A DNA stretch of 64,000 nucleotides from Himantopus leucocephalus (Eukaryota > Chordata > Aves > Charadriiformes > Recurvirostridae). The stretch covers positions 65,881,017-65,945,016 of the forward strand of contig RSEF01000001.1 in NCBI GenBank assembly GCA_003993805.1. Direction: 5' to 3'. Of the stretch, positions 48,850-61,015 are shown piece by piece. Within the stretch, counting starts at the first letter, position 1. The number at the start of each line of letters is the position of its first letter. Position numbers and translations under genes: made by a program. The notes beneath the pieces were generated by a model. It was given only the letters and a program-made list of their open reading frames with translations, did not search any database and was not told the DNA's origin.

Positions 48850-49055
48850 CGCAGGCACCCTCTGACAGTGCAGGCTTTATAAGGGCAGGTAGGCAGAAGG
48901 ATCAGGCTGTGGAGGGCATTCAAAGTGGATACAAAAAGCCTGACCTTCATGTCCTGAAGCCGAAGGAGTCTGAAGAGTGATTCAAAGAGGGTAGGAGGAG
49001 CTGACACTGGGCGATTGATGGGCAAAGAATATGATCTCAGCAAATGCATTTTGAA
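48850..49055 (+). repeat. Possible old interspersed repeat
   Basis: GTGGAGGGCATTCAAAGTGG, then CCTGAAGCCGAAGGAGTCTG and AAGAATATGATCTCAGCAAA followed by TGCATTTTGAA. This recalls a widespread amniote repeat with AGGGCCTTGAA...GAAGCCAATG...GAAAATGATCTTAGCAGCAGCATTTTGAA. The family name is not known to me. Confidence 0.35.
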
Positions 49056-49068
49056 GGGTGGCCTTTGC

Positions 49069-49087
49069 GGGGGGGGAAGGGGAGGGG
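49069..49087 (+). other. G-quadruplex-capable G-rich tract
   Basis: A G8 run, AA, G4, A, G4. The G8 run can supply two of the four runs. Confidence 0.6.
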
Positions 49088-49170
49088 AGGAAGGAAAAAG
49101 AGAAAATGAGACTAAGCATTAAAGTTTTAGCAAAAAAGGTTGACCTTTATTGATGTTAACTGCTATGAAT

Positions 49171-49208
49171 TATATCAGTTTATACCAGCAGAGGAATTGA
49201 GCCAGAAT
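49171..49208 (+). repeat. Possible arm of the ancient palindromic repeat
   Basis: ATATCAGTTTATACCAGCAG followed by AGGAATTGAGCCAGAA resembles the arm GATTTACACCAGCTGAGGATCTGGCC, the complement of the arm seen at 15116-15143. Confidence 0.4.
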
Positions 49209-52039
49209 TTATTTTTCTTACGGAGTTCCCTACTAGATGAATTCACTGGTGAGTGAGATAAAAGTAGGAGGAAGCTGAGTGCTGATATTGCTAACAGCAA
49301 AGTCCACCTCTCAGGCCAGGCTTTCATACAAAATAGCTGTGATCTCATACTTTTGTGCCTTATGAAAAAGACTGAAGTAAAGTCAAAACTCTATTGAGCT
49401 GCACTGAAGGGTATTTATGGAGGTGGGAGGCATCCCAGCACCCTCATTCTCTCACCCTTCTCCCCTCTCCCCACTGCAGAAAACATGACCATTTGAACAG
49501 GGTTAATATTTGCCGAGATCTGGGCATGGTCTTCCTCGACATGAGTGGGTCGCCATGCTGACTGCATTGGGGTTTATGTGGCTGGAGAGAAACAGAAGCT
49601 GGAGAGAAATTGGTGGGATCAGGGCTAGCTTCTGGACGTGCAGGGACCCTGGTCCCAGCAGCAACAGATCCATGTTTTGGCAGAGCAGCAATGCCAGGCT
49701 GACTTTTCTTATTGTCAAGCTTTCTGTTAGCACCATTGGTTCTGGTGCCTTTGGCTGTAATTACATCCCACCACCACCACTGCCACTGCCAAGATGTCCC
49801 AACCTTGCATCATGAAAGCCTGCTCAATCAGGGGACAAGGACTGGAGATTGTAACACCCTTTCTGGAAGCAAAAAGAGGAATGATACACCCATTACCAGG
49901 ATAAAACTTGAGTGGCAGCATAAAATGGATCTCAGTAGAGCCAGGCTCCCAGCTCAGCCCAGGATGTCCCCAAATTAAATCCTATCCTTTCAAATGTTGT
50001 AGCCAAAATGAAGAAAGGTGCAAGCTGGTGGTCTTAGAATGAAGAGAGAGAGGAAGAGAGGAAAAAGGAAGCCTATTTTTAATAGCTGGAAAGCTCTTAG
50101 ATACAAAGGGTCACCTTGGATAAACAATACAGAGTAGGCAGAAACAGCAGCATTTCTGAAGGGCTCAGGAACAAGGAAGGAAGGAAAGCTAAGAGTTGAA
50201 GATGACTCATTTTAAGGACCTGAATGAGAAGGAGGATGGGGCATTCAGAGTTTCCCATGAAGAAGTACCTTTAAGAACAAACCCCGTCTTTCAAAGAAAA
50301 AGTGTAAGAGAAACAAAACCCAGAAGCTTTTCATGAGATTTTGAATAATTTATAAATGTCTTTTGCATTTTTCTCATCCTTAGAAAATTCCTTAAGAAAT
50401 CAGTGGATCGCTAATGTAGGCGGGAGCTTTCATCACCATATTGAGTGAGCAACAATGTTCATGTCAATCTCCCGCCTTTGGATCACGTTAAGGACTGTGT
50501 GTGTCATCACAACGGCTGCGTTTGCACAATGCCTTAAGACACTATTGCTGATGCTTGTGGAAAGTACAAAGCAGTCCCTGGCGGGCACTGCACCCCATTG
50601 TCCCATACTTCTTGTTTCCACTCTTTATCAGCTTGTGATAACAAGAAATATTTGTTTTTCTGCTAACATTTTTGGTTCCAGTTCTCCTATGATTTATATA
50701 GGGTGTGAGTGAGAAGTATCTCCATCAACACCCACAGATTTACAAGGGTTTTGAATTAATAGGCTGAGAGAGTGCAAACCTTCTGGATTTAATTTGTATA
50801 ATCCCTATTTTACAGAACTGATTTTTTTTAAATTGTTCTCTCTGGAGAGAGCAGATTAACAGTATGACACCACAGTTTGACTTCCCCATATCTTCTTGGA
50901 AAGATATATGCATAATAAGGGAAGATCATATTAATCCTTCACCCATTAAGACACCCCCCACCCCCCACACCCTTGTCATTTCGTGCAATTTGGGATGTAT
51001 GGGCATCTCTCCTTTGCTCCTGTTATTTTCCCCGTCTCCTCTGCCATCTCCAGCTGGAAAGATCTTAGAATCCTACACAGTCTGTAGGAAATAAGACTCG
51101 AAGGCATTTCCTATGCTCCTTCACATTACCCTTTCCCCTGCCCCCAAACACCAGCGTGTGTTTAGTTCTCTACTACTGGGCTGCTGCAATTCAACTCAGA
51201 GATGAGTGCATTTCAGGTAAATACCTGTGTGCAGGACAAGATCCCCCACTTTATGTGTGAAAAATACTGTAAGAGAGAATGAAGAGAGTCTCTGAGGTTT
51301 CCTCTGCAGTCGTTTTCCTGGGTGGTCTTTCTGATGAGAGGTGATAGGTAGATTGGGGAATCCGGAAGCTGCAACCATCGCCCTCTCTTGCAACCCCTCT
51401 TCCTCAGTAGAGTGTGGAGAAACTCTTCCTAATCAAGCCAAGCACCGTCTTTCAGAGGTAGCTCTTGTTTCTGGTGCCTGTTTTTGCTGAACAACATAGC
51501 TCTACATACCACCTTGCAGCACTGCTCTGCATCGCATTTACAGGGCTACTTTATCATGCTCATCCTGTTGTTCCTAGATAAGTAATTCCACTCTCCGCTG
51601 GGTGTTAATCTCTTGCAAATATTTATGTACACCTCTCCTCATGCTATCACTCAGCCAGTGCTTTCAAACTTTCCTCTGAAACCCCTCACATCTCTGGTAA
51701 CTGCTGTTACTCTTTTCCTCCACGGTCACTCAATACTCTTCTGATAACAGCCTGACCGCTATACACATTTCTCTTTAAACCACAGAGTCCTCCTTATAGA
51801 TCTACCTTGTCTCTGTCCTTTTTCCATAGGCAACAACTGTTGTGACAGTGATCGTGACATCCCTCCTCTGTGACCTGAACCCTTTGGTGCAGGTATTCCC
51901 CTACTGGTGTTTTCAAGTCCTGTGGTACCCAACCGCTATCTGTAAGGCCGCAGTCTCCCCCAGTGCTCCTGCCTGTGAAGTTCTTTCCTCCCTGCCTCTC
52001 CACCGTGCATTCATTTGTAACGAGGGAAAGTAAGTTGCT

Positions 52040-52370
52040 CACTGTTCTGCTTTATATAATTATGTATTTGGAGCTTTAATTAGAACGCCACTAAAATCAG
52101 AGAAGACAAATGAATCCAGCTCTAAGACATTATTTAATCACCTAAATGCATTTTCAAATTAAGACAGAGCTCTTTGATAGCAGAGTCACTTAAAGCAATC
52201 CACACTGGTAACATTATTTACTAAGGAACCATGCACACGCCGCCACCTGCATCCATCAAAACTAAGGGTGCTCTAAATCATCCGGTGCCAAAATTAATGC
52301 AAACAACCAGCAAAAGGATAAAGAACAAAGAAAATAACATACCAGCCCTGGGGCCTCTCTCTCTAATCTT
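52040..52370. promoter_or_regulatory. Candidate conserved noncoding stretch
   Basis: No recognised repeat lies here. It has a high density of homeodomain-type cores (TTTAATTAGA, ATTTAATCA, AAATTAATGC), a CACCTGC E-box-type site and an AACAAAG SOX/TCF-type site. This is a compositional impression only. Confidence 0.2.
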
Positions 52371-53212
52371 TTGAAGAGCCTTAGGGTAGACACGTCAATT
52401 ATTTTCTTTGTTCCTCCTTCTGTACACTGTTTGCATTACAATTTGGCATAATGATTTAAGAAGCCCTGAGTTGTGTTGGATGTGGGTGGTGGATTCATGG
52501 CTTGGAGATTGTGGTGGTGGTGTTGTATATTACTGTCTAACTCTCAGGAGACTTACTGTACTCCATCTGCAATTAATTTATCACTTTGCATGTGTGTGTT
52601 TATTTAGTGTGCATATTATGTATAATGTATGCATACATACCCCTGTAGCTATTAAGCAATATAATTTTATTTTTTCCTCTTTCTGCTGTAGACAGTAAAT
52701 GTCTGCCTAGACTTCTCCATTTTTGATCACCTCACACGTGATAGAGTGATTTTTGCAGTGTGTGGTTGAGCAAACAGCAATGTCAATTTTCTTCTCATGT
52801 TGACTGTTCTCAAGCTACAGTGATGTATCTCCAAACAGATAGCAAGACATTGTAGGTACACGGCAAGATCTGCAGCTCATAGATAGAGCTTGGATATTCA
52901 GGCAGTTCATCCTAGTTTTCTTCTGCTAAGGACTTGGTTCAGAAAACTATCATCTAAAATCTGTGATATTTCTTCTTAACGAGGGTGATAGGAGAGACAT
53001 TGAACAGATTGAGTCAATAAAGTTGTGCTGGAATAACTAAAAGAAGGATATGATCCATATTAGCCTCAGGCTGTACCATTGGCACATCATCCAAGAAAGC
53101 TGAAATAGTTGCATTCTTCTAAGATTCAAGTATGCTTTGAGGTGAAAATACCATTTAGCAAGCACATACATCAACAATTCGTCTTGTGGCCTTTTTCCTT
53201 AATACCACAGAC

Positions 53213-53285
53213 TGTAGGCCAAATTCAAGACTGATGTCTGCTCCCTGGCTTCAATGAGCTTTCATCCCAGTTAACATTTGGTGTC
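53213..53285. repeat. Possible degraded ancient repeat
   Basis: TAGGCCAAATTCAAGACTGA, then CTCCCTGGCTTCAATGAGC. The GGCCAAATTC start and the TTCAATG core recall the same repeat group, but the resemblance is weak. Confidence 0.3.
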
Positions 53286-55554
53286 TTCCGCTTAAACCAG
53301 AACCAAACTCCTTCAGTGAAATAAGTACATACATGTCAATTAAGTAGTAAGAGCAGTATTGGAATATATGTAGGTAGTGAAATTTCTACTGAGGAAACTT
53401 TATGCTCTAACTGTAACTGGACACTAATCAGGAAGAGAAACTAATCATTAAAAGCATTAGCAATTCTCTCCCAAACTGACACGACAATCAATTTGGTAAA
53501 CTGATCCTTTGACAGCACAGCACGCAAGTCCTGTCACTTTACAGATTAGGTATTGGCTGGATTTAGTCACACTCTGTCAGGAAATACTCAGAGCTGTACA
53601 GCAAACAGAAAATGGCAGTTTTTCAGTACTGTCTAGTTAACAAGGAAACATTGGGCGGAACAACTTGCCTGTCCTTCCTAAGCTCTTGCACTGCAATGTC
53701 TAGCTCACCATCATACTCTACTGCATAGGCAGGTGGAGACTTACTGAGAGCAGAGCTGATCCCCCTCCACTAAACACCTCTGAACCCCAAAACCTGGGAT
53801 ATATAGAAGCTGGGAGTCAAGCCCTGCCGCTCTCTTGGGACCACCTTCTTCCTTGCAGACACAGGGACTGATAACCTTGGCTGGGCTGAAGTGACCACTG
53901 CAGAAATGGAGTAGGCTGTGTGGACCGAAGGATCACATATTGTTTAACTGCAGGGAAACCTGCAGGTCGTTTCCACTATGCTGGGGCAGGTAGCAAATGA
54001 GTAGACAGCAGATGCCCGGCAAGTTGTGTCACTGCACTAAATAAATGTGAGAGAAAGCTCTGCTGGTTTAGCTTTATCTTCATCCTCACTGCAAAACAGA
54101 TGGTTCTGGATCATACTTATTCCAACGCTACTTATTCCTTGGACAATGTAACAGCTCCTTGTAAAGAGTATGAGTTAATTTATACACATGTAGGGTTTCA
54201 GAGAAGTATTTGTAAGCCAGGCTTGCAAGATGTTTGCCATCTAGTCAGAGCACCGTTTTACAGTCAACCTCCTCTCCTCAGACATAAGTTGGAGATGAAG
54301 AAGTATTACCATGTAAAAGCCTTTCAAGAATGGGGGAGCACCAAGTTGTGCTCTGTGGTCACACAAACTAACCCCCACACGGCCTTCACACCATAAGGCC
54401 CTTTCTGTTTGGGGTAAGGACAAACCTAAAATTTTAATTGAAATTCTGCCTACCATAAGCCCAGCTTGCTGTAAAGTAAAAGTGACAAGTGGGTTCCTCC
54501 TCCCACTCAAAGAAATCTCCTGTTGACTTAAAATGTGCTTAGGTTGGCCAAACTTTGCTTTTGGAGAGCCTTAACTACATTTTTTGCTTAGAACCTGAGT
54601 TAAAGCCAGGCGGGTTTTGCGTGTCATTGCCAAATTTGGCAGTGCTGTGAGGTAGATGCCATGCTGCAGGGCAAGCAGCAGAACACGCCTGTTGGGTGTG
54701 AGGCCACCACCCAGTGGGAGGCAGTACCTGGCAGGGCTGAGGACCTCCCACAGCTTTCTGCTCACTTCTCCAGGTGGCTAAACTAGGGTCAGCAGAAACG
54801 ACTGAGTATTTCCCCGATGCTAGGAAAATTCCTGTGAGTGCACCCCCACTGCACTGTACATTTATTAGACAAATGACCTCATGCATATGCATTAATGGGC
54901 CTTGTCAGGCAGGCAAAATTTAAATGGTCTAGTCACCAAGTCCGTGCTCCTCACACTTCGGCACTTGAGCTGGAACTTCTTTACTGCTTCAACCAGGTAG
55001 GCAGTGTCCTATGCTTAATTAACTTGTTCCCATTCCATAGCAAACAATGTGCTTTTGTCACCATCTTTTGTGACTAAGACATCTGAGAATGCAGTAGCCA
55101 CTTTGAGGAAACACAGAAACGAGAAAGAAGACCTGTTGCTAGAGAACCATGTGCTTTATAAATATTCTTTGATGTAGGAAAGCAAGAAGCCTCCAACACA
55201 TGAGCTGTGAACATTTTCTGAAATAGTACTACGGTAATACCAGTTTTTTTAACTTCAGGTTTAAGAAGGTGTGGGATCAAATCCTCAGTGACGGGATAAA
55301 ACAGTCATGTGGCAGCACAATACTCCTAAGGGAAATTGTTTGGCCACTTCTGCTGTGTTAGCAAGGTATACAATTCAGACATGTATAAAATTGTACCAAC
55401 GTGTGAAAAGCAAATCCTCTTATTTATGAATAACTGGATAAACCAAGGCCTCGCTGAAAATTTCTGTATAATTTGATCATTATGTCCATGGCTATAATTG
55501 AAAGGCACAAAAGGATACCACAGAGGACAAATAGAGTTGTTACATGGCACGGGC

Positions 55555-55640
55555 CTGATTTTGATTACATTTGTAAGGCGTAGTGGGGTAAGTTTCTGCT
55601 TACATTCTAATTTATGAGAATGTGGGTCAAAGCCATTTGC
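55555..55640. repeat. Possible degraded ancient repeat
   Basis: GGGCCTGATTTTGATTACAT, then TTGTAAGGCGTAGTGGGGTA. This resembles GGGCCTGATCCTGATCTCACTTACACTGGTGTAA-type repeats. Confidence 0.35.
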
Positions 55641-57892
55641 TACAGCTCAGAGTAAAGCCAAGAGATACATTCTTTACCTATTATGACTAACATGACATCT
55701 GTAGGGAGTTAAATAAAGAGTATCTCTCCTCCCTGGGTTTTTTAAGCATCCTTCCACTACTGAAATGGGAAATAAATTCCAGGTTAAAGTGCCATTATAA
55801 CACCAAAACCAACAAAGCGAGGACAACCTAAGACATGTGCCTGAAACCCAGTGAGCTTCCAGAAGAGCTCTATGTTGAAGGCAGAGTAAGTAGAAGAAGG
55901 CAAGGAGAAGTGGAAATTGTGTACCTGATTCTTTACTTGATTACACTAGTTGGAAGAGGGAAGATGAAGTTTCATCAGTAGGATTCACTGATTAAAGAGC
56001 GGACAATGACAGTATGTGCTTTTAAATTAATGTGTTGCTGACCACTGGGTCAGCAAGGCTACGATGCAACCCTAAAACATCAATAAAAAGAAGATGCACT
56101 AGGTCAGAGAGGTGTTGCATCATAAGGCGGCACATAGACTAAGAAATCTAAGACTAATCGTAGACTAAGAATCACCTGGGTTAAGCTTCAAGTTTTCCCA
56201 CTGACCTCTCCTGTCATCTCAAGTCACTTAAGTACACCAGTGTTTGAGCATCTGATTATTATTTTGCACCTGACTGTGAAAAACCTAAGCCTGATTTTTT
56301 GCAAGCCCCTGAAACTCCAGCTGAAAAAGGATTTTTCAGCTGGGCAGAACGTTTGAAACTCAGGACCAAAGTATCTTGATCCTTCAAAATTAGAAGGTGC
56401 TTATTACTCACTTATGCACATCACAGACCTACTGCGAAGCTTAACCAGTGGCATGCTTTAAACCTTGGGATGGAAAATAATTTACACAATGAATGGCAGG
56501 TTTGTTCTTCTGCTGATGCCCATTCTTTTTTCTCACACATAATGAAATTTAGTTTTAAACTGTGGAGTATTAGCCATTTTGATGTTTTAAGGAGTAGTCC
56601 AAACAATTATAGGATTATACCAACACATGATGTCCTAGGAACATTTTAAGAAGTGCAATAAGATTTGAAACAGAACTTGGCCCTGATGCAAAACAAATAC
56701 CAAGATAAAACATCACCTCAAAACTTGAGACACTGACTGTGATTTTGTTAACTAGTATAAACCTGAGTAAACGGAGGGTATTTACTCTTCTGTGCTTCAA
56801 ATGAAACGTGATCACCTGGTGCATATGTCCTAAAAAGCAGTTTTACAAAGGGTCTGCTGCTAGCATTTGTTTAAAGCTGATTGTCACCCACTGGTCATGA
56901 AGTTTTAAGGAATATAGTTTTCCTGTGCAGCTTGTTCACAGGATCACCAGCACGATGGTGTTTAGGAGCCCCGCTATAGCAGGACATTCACATTAATTGG
57001 GAAGAAAGGGGTATTCACAAAGTTAAATATCAGGCACAGGAGCACCCTTGTTAGCAATCGTGTTAGCAACATCAGGCACAGGAACAACCACATGGAGAAA
57101 GAGGAGTCTCTGTGGATGTAGCCCCTTGTCCTCTGAGGTACAGAAGCATTTCCCAGGAGCATGTACACAGAGGGAGGCTAGTTTCCTAGGAGCAGATCTA
57201 TATATAAACGGGTGGTCTCTGCAAGTAGCTGATAAAAGTGACGAGGGGGAGCACTGAACATGGTCCCTGGGTAGCGCAGGACCAAGCTCCATGCTGCGGT
57301 GCAAGTAAACCTGCAGTCAGTGTGCTCTGTTTAAATTTTCCATTGCAGGTAAAACATGCAGCTGATCTCTTTGACAACAGCTGTGAACCTTCAGCCCAGG
57401 GTACCTCTTTCAAGAGTAAAGTGGGTGCTTCTGAGAGCTACCCAAAGAATTTATCACCTGAATGGGCTTTTGCTTCCTAGTTTGTAGCATTTGCTCTCAT
57501 AGGTTAACAGTGTTTTCTCACCCTAGGGACTCCCATTTTTCTTGCCCCTGACTGCTCAGATGAGACCCTGAGCGAGGTGGGTCGCTGTTGGGGAGGAACT
57601 GTGGGTGCCCTGTTCTTGAGCATCTCTCCCACTGCTGCAGCCACAGCTGTGTTTTGCTTTTGGATTGGAACCTCCACTCTTGCTTATTCTACCTTTTCCT
57701 TTCTGACACAAATTAACTGGCAAAAATACCTAGTCTGTGGATTATAGCAGAAGTTTCTCCTGTGTTCTCCAGGGTACTGCAAACGAAGACTTGTATCCAT
57801 CTGATTTGTCTTCTGCGATGTATTTCTTTTTTAAGAAACATTACTTTCAAATTTTGTGCTGCCAGACATGCTCAGCAACTTTGTCATTCATA

Positions 57893-57922
57893 GCAGCACT
57901 GATGCTCGCAGCACTGATGCTC
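57893..57922 (+). repeat. Exact 15-bp tandem duplication
   Basis: GCAGCACTGATGCTC occurs twice back to back, at 57893-57907 and 57908-57922. Confidence 0.95.
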
Positions 57923-58658
57923 ACAGCATGTGTAGTAGTATTTGAGAAATCTGATATCAAGTTCTAAAGGATTTTTGCCTTTGTTTCTTCTCCAGATTTT
58001 CTCCTGACTTTATCAGCTCTCTTCTCTTCCCTATTCCTCTGAGATTTTTCCTCAGGGGACAGTGTCTCTGTGTGATTTCATTAGCTAGAATGCTTTTAGT
58101 TCTGCTTGTGATTCTGTATTTGCACAGAGGTGTTTCTGATTTTAAAGGTTTTTAAAATTTTCCTTGTGGCTCACAATATCCACTACATGATATCACAGGA
58201 ATTAAGGAATAAACCTCTTAATGGGAGACATGAGAAGCACAGACGTCTTCTGCTCCATCTCCAGTAATTAACATCAGTCAGAGATGGACACAGGCTCATA
58301 TGTTGGCTGCAGTACAGCTCCCAGGACAGTGTCAGGACCCATGTAATCAATATGCCTCATTTTTATAATGAGCCCTGAAAAATTTGGTATCCCCAAACTG
58401 GGGCGAAATGCAGAGCTAGCCATGAATTTTGCAACCCAGGTGAGGTTTATTTTTTTAAAGTCATTATGAGGAACATTTATGATCTTATGACTGCAACCTG
58501 GAAGCCCACAGAAAAACATTCAGTTCTGCAGAGGATCCTAAATCTCTTCATGCTGACAGTGACAAATATGTACAGATTATCCATAGCCGGAATGCTGAGT
58601 GATTTCACCAACCCAGTGGGAAAGATTCTTCCCTTAATTACACAGGAACAAGTAGGGA

Positions 58659-58728
58659 ATTGCTCTAGTGACGTGAATGGAGTTATTTTGGATAGACACC
58701 AATACAGGAGAGAACACAATCTGGCGCC
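58659..58728 (+). repeat. Degraded ancient amniote interspersed repeat
   Basis: ATTGCTCTAGTGACGTGAAT, then GGAGTTATTTTGGATAGACACC and AGAACACAATCTGGCGCC. This aligns by eye with TGACTTCAATGGAGTTACTC...GATTTACACCAGTGTAAGAGAGAACAGAATCTGGCCC. Confidence 0.55.
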
Positions 58729-58802
58729 TTGAATGCTGCTAACAAAAGCCTGGTTGTATTATCCCATGATTTGACTGTGGCAGCCAGTCTCGCTGAAATG
58801 AT

Positions 58803-58905
58803 GTCTGACCCAGCTCCCACGGAAGTCAACGTGAGCCTTTACACTGATTAAAATGCTTTTCAGTAGACCCTCTTGGCAGCTGGATTGGATTTCAGATCAA
58901 GGCCT
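58803..58905 (+). repeat. Degraded ancient amniote interspersed repeat (second copy nearby)
   Basis: GTCTGACCCAGCTCCCACGG, then AAGTCAACGTGAGCCTTT and GGATTTCAGATCAAGGCC. This resembles GACCCAGCTCCCATTGAAGTCAATGGGAGCCTTT...CTTTGGATCAGGCC. It lies 75 bases after the previous copy. Confidence 0.5.
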
Positions 58906-60566
58906 CCCTTACCTACGTTGATTGAAACTCACATCCTTGATGGTGCTGATCTAACTGCCATCTTATCTCAAGACTGGCCCCACTTTGAGTGGGGGGTCAG
59001 ATCAGGCGACCCTCTGAAGACTGCTCAGACCTGAAATACTCTCTATTTCTCTCTGGCTTGGTAACAAATAGGGCTTGGGAGACACAGCAGCACTCTCAAC
59101 CACCAGCCCAACCTGTACTTTCAACGGAAGAAAGACTCCTGCATAAGTGTCCTTGGGAATTTTAGGCATTATTTAACTACTGTATTAGCATACCTGTTCT
59201 TATTACCTTACAATGCTCTCATCATGTTACAACATAGATCAGGATGAGCCCCAAACCCCAAGGATTTATCTTCTCTAAAGGAATATTTCCATGCCTTTAC
59301 CCCAGTAAACACTGGCGCTTAGCTGGGATTTAGGAGGAATGACTTTTCCTGTTTGATTTGCAAGGTCTGTGTTGCCCTGTCTCACTACAAATTTTCAGAA
59401 TTTGGGGTGATAAGGTTTCATTTAAATAGTTTAAACTCCATAGAAAAAAATCAAACACATTTAATTTTTCATCTAGAAAATATCTCAGATGACACAATTT
59501 TGGAGCTATATGGCAGTGAGACCAGGCTGTTTCTGCAGCATCCACGCAATTACTGAGGTTTGTGCCCAAATATTGCTTTAAATATTCACTTTTAGGGCTT
59601 CTGGGCTTTGCTGTTTGTTTTCCTCTTCCATCTTAATATGAGTTTTTGCACATTGAAAAAGCTACATTTTTTCCCCCGTGGAACTTTGAAACAAGGGTGG
59701 GGATGTGGCAGCAAGATTAAGTAAGTGTGTGCAAAAGAATATCTATTAAAAATCAGAATGGAGACAAAAATAGAGACTCTCTAAATCTGGCCTTTCTGCC
59801 AGATTCCTCTGTACAGCTTGGATTATGGAAAGACTGATGATGTGCCTGACTGACCACTGAACCATATTGTTCTTCTTCCTTATTGCTTTTGACCTGATGA
59901 ATAGCTTATGAATTGCTGACGATGTTCCCTCCATTAAGCTGATTGTACACTTATAATAGGCAGGCTCATCTCTACCCAGTCCCTCTCCCTCCTCCCAGGA
60001 TTCCGTGTCCCTGTCCTAGTTTGGATAGGCTTTCCGTAAAATCATGTTGCAGTTTGGAGAACGTAGTTCTCTGATATCAAAGAGGGCACATTAGGGTAAT
60101 TTATCTACTCCCTTTCCTCTTGAAAATCCATGCCCATGAGTTGTACATTTAGGAAGAAAACAATTAGTCCAGAACCCTCCAGATTACCTATAGAGTTGAG
60201 AAATGACTAAATTAGAAAAGTAAAAGACCCATAGCAGTTGTTATATAGGTGGAGTATGAATGATCCATAATTAATGGAGAACTAGTCCGAATCTTACCAT
60301 AATTGCCATATTCTTACTAAAGAAGACATGTGGTCAAAAGCACAAGCATTTTGGCAACCAGTTTGGTACCACAATAAGACAAGCATATAGCATGCAGGTC
60401 CGATGATATTTGCTATCATTATGCTATTAAACTGGCAGCGTTCTGCACCCTAGTTTTAATCAAAAGATCCAAGGCCTGAGATTACTATAATTTTGTGGAG
60501 TAAAATCTTGGACAAAGTTGTATTTAATCCGATAGAGCCCACTGCTGAAATCCTTATATGGTGAAA

Positions 60567-60582
60567 TGACTCATTGACGTCA
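60567..60582 (+). promoter_or_regulatory. Adjacent AP-1 (TGACTCA) and CRE (TGACGTCA) sites
   Basis: TGACTCA at 60567-60573 and a full palindromic TGACGTCA at 60575-60582, one base apart. Both are perfect consensus words, but function is not shown. The CRE sits where the repeat group usually has TTGACTTCA. Confidence 0.35.
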
Positions 60583-60621
60583 CCGGAGTTTTGCCTGAAT
60601 AAGAACTTCAGAATAAGGCCC
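60571..60621 (+). repeat. Degraded ancient amniote interspersed repeat
   Basis: TCATTGACGTCACCGGAGTT, then TTGCCTGAATAAGAACTTCA and GAATAAGGCCC. This aligns by eye with CCATTGACTTCAATGGGAGTTTTGCCTGAGTAAGGACTGCAGGATCAGGCCC, in reverse orientation to the copy at 9299-9357. Confidence 0.6.
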
Positions 60622-60918
60622 TGAGGGATTAGCTGTGCCCTTCTCTACTTACTTATTAAGTAAATCCTATGCAGTTTCTAATGAATGTAAAATAGAATAA
60701 ACAGAAAGATGGGTCTTATATAAAGTGAAAAATTTACAGGATTTATTGCAGACACGTTCATTTAGGCAACTTTTTACATGTTTGGTTTTTTTCTTCTGAT
60801 GAGCGCTCTTTATAGAAGAACAGGAACAAGACCATCTGCAATCTGGATGTGAAAAGCAATATGACACAAAAATCTCTCAAGGACTGTGGTTTTCACCCTT
60901 TTTTAATGTGGAGACATT

Positions 60919-61013
60919 CTTGCTTCTCGGCCTTTTGGCTAAGATCAAGTGTAGTATCTGTTTTTGTCAGTTATATCTGAAACGTCCTCAATGAGAGGAC
61001 TTTAAAAAAAAAA
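60919..61013 (+). pseudogene. U2 snRNA retropseudogene, 3'-truncated, with A-run
   Basis: GCTTCTCGGCCTTTTGGCTA at 60922-60941 and the following AGATCAAGTGTAGTATCTG are identical to the 5' end of U2. This includes the sequence that forms stem I and the branch-site recognition region. Bases 60961-61000 follow U2 stem II with several substitutions and a missing base in the TTTAATATCTG region. Homology stops at GAGGAC (about 61000), so only about 82 of roughly 190 nt are present. The Sm site and stems III-IV are absent, and TTT plus A10 follow. It cannot be a working U2 gene. Confidence 0.92.
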
Positions 61014-61015
61014 TA

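Larger units (their letters stand above)
47111..60566. other. Intergenic, no gene recognised
   Basis: This segment contains a (TCCC)n microsatellite, a possible old interspersed repeat at 48850-49055, a G-rich motif at 49069-49087, several degraded palindromic repeats (about 49171, 53213, 55555, 58659 and 58803), a candidate conserved stretch at 52040-52370 and an exact 15-bp tandem duplication at 57893-57922. Confidence 0.75.

Noticed and set aside
60919..61000. Functional U2 snRNA gene
   Set aside because: Only the 5' part is present with substitutions in stem II. The Sm site and stems III-IV are missing and an A-run follows.
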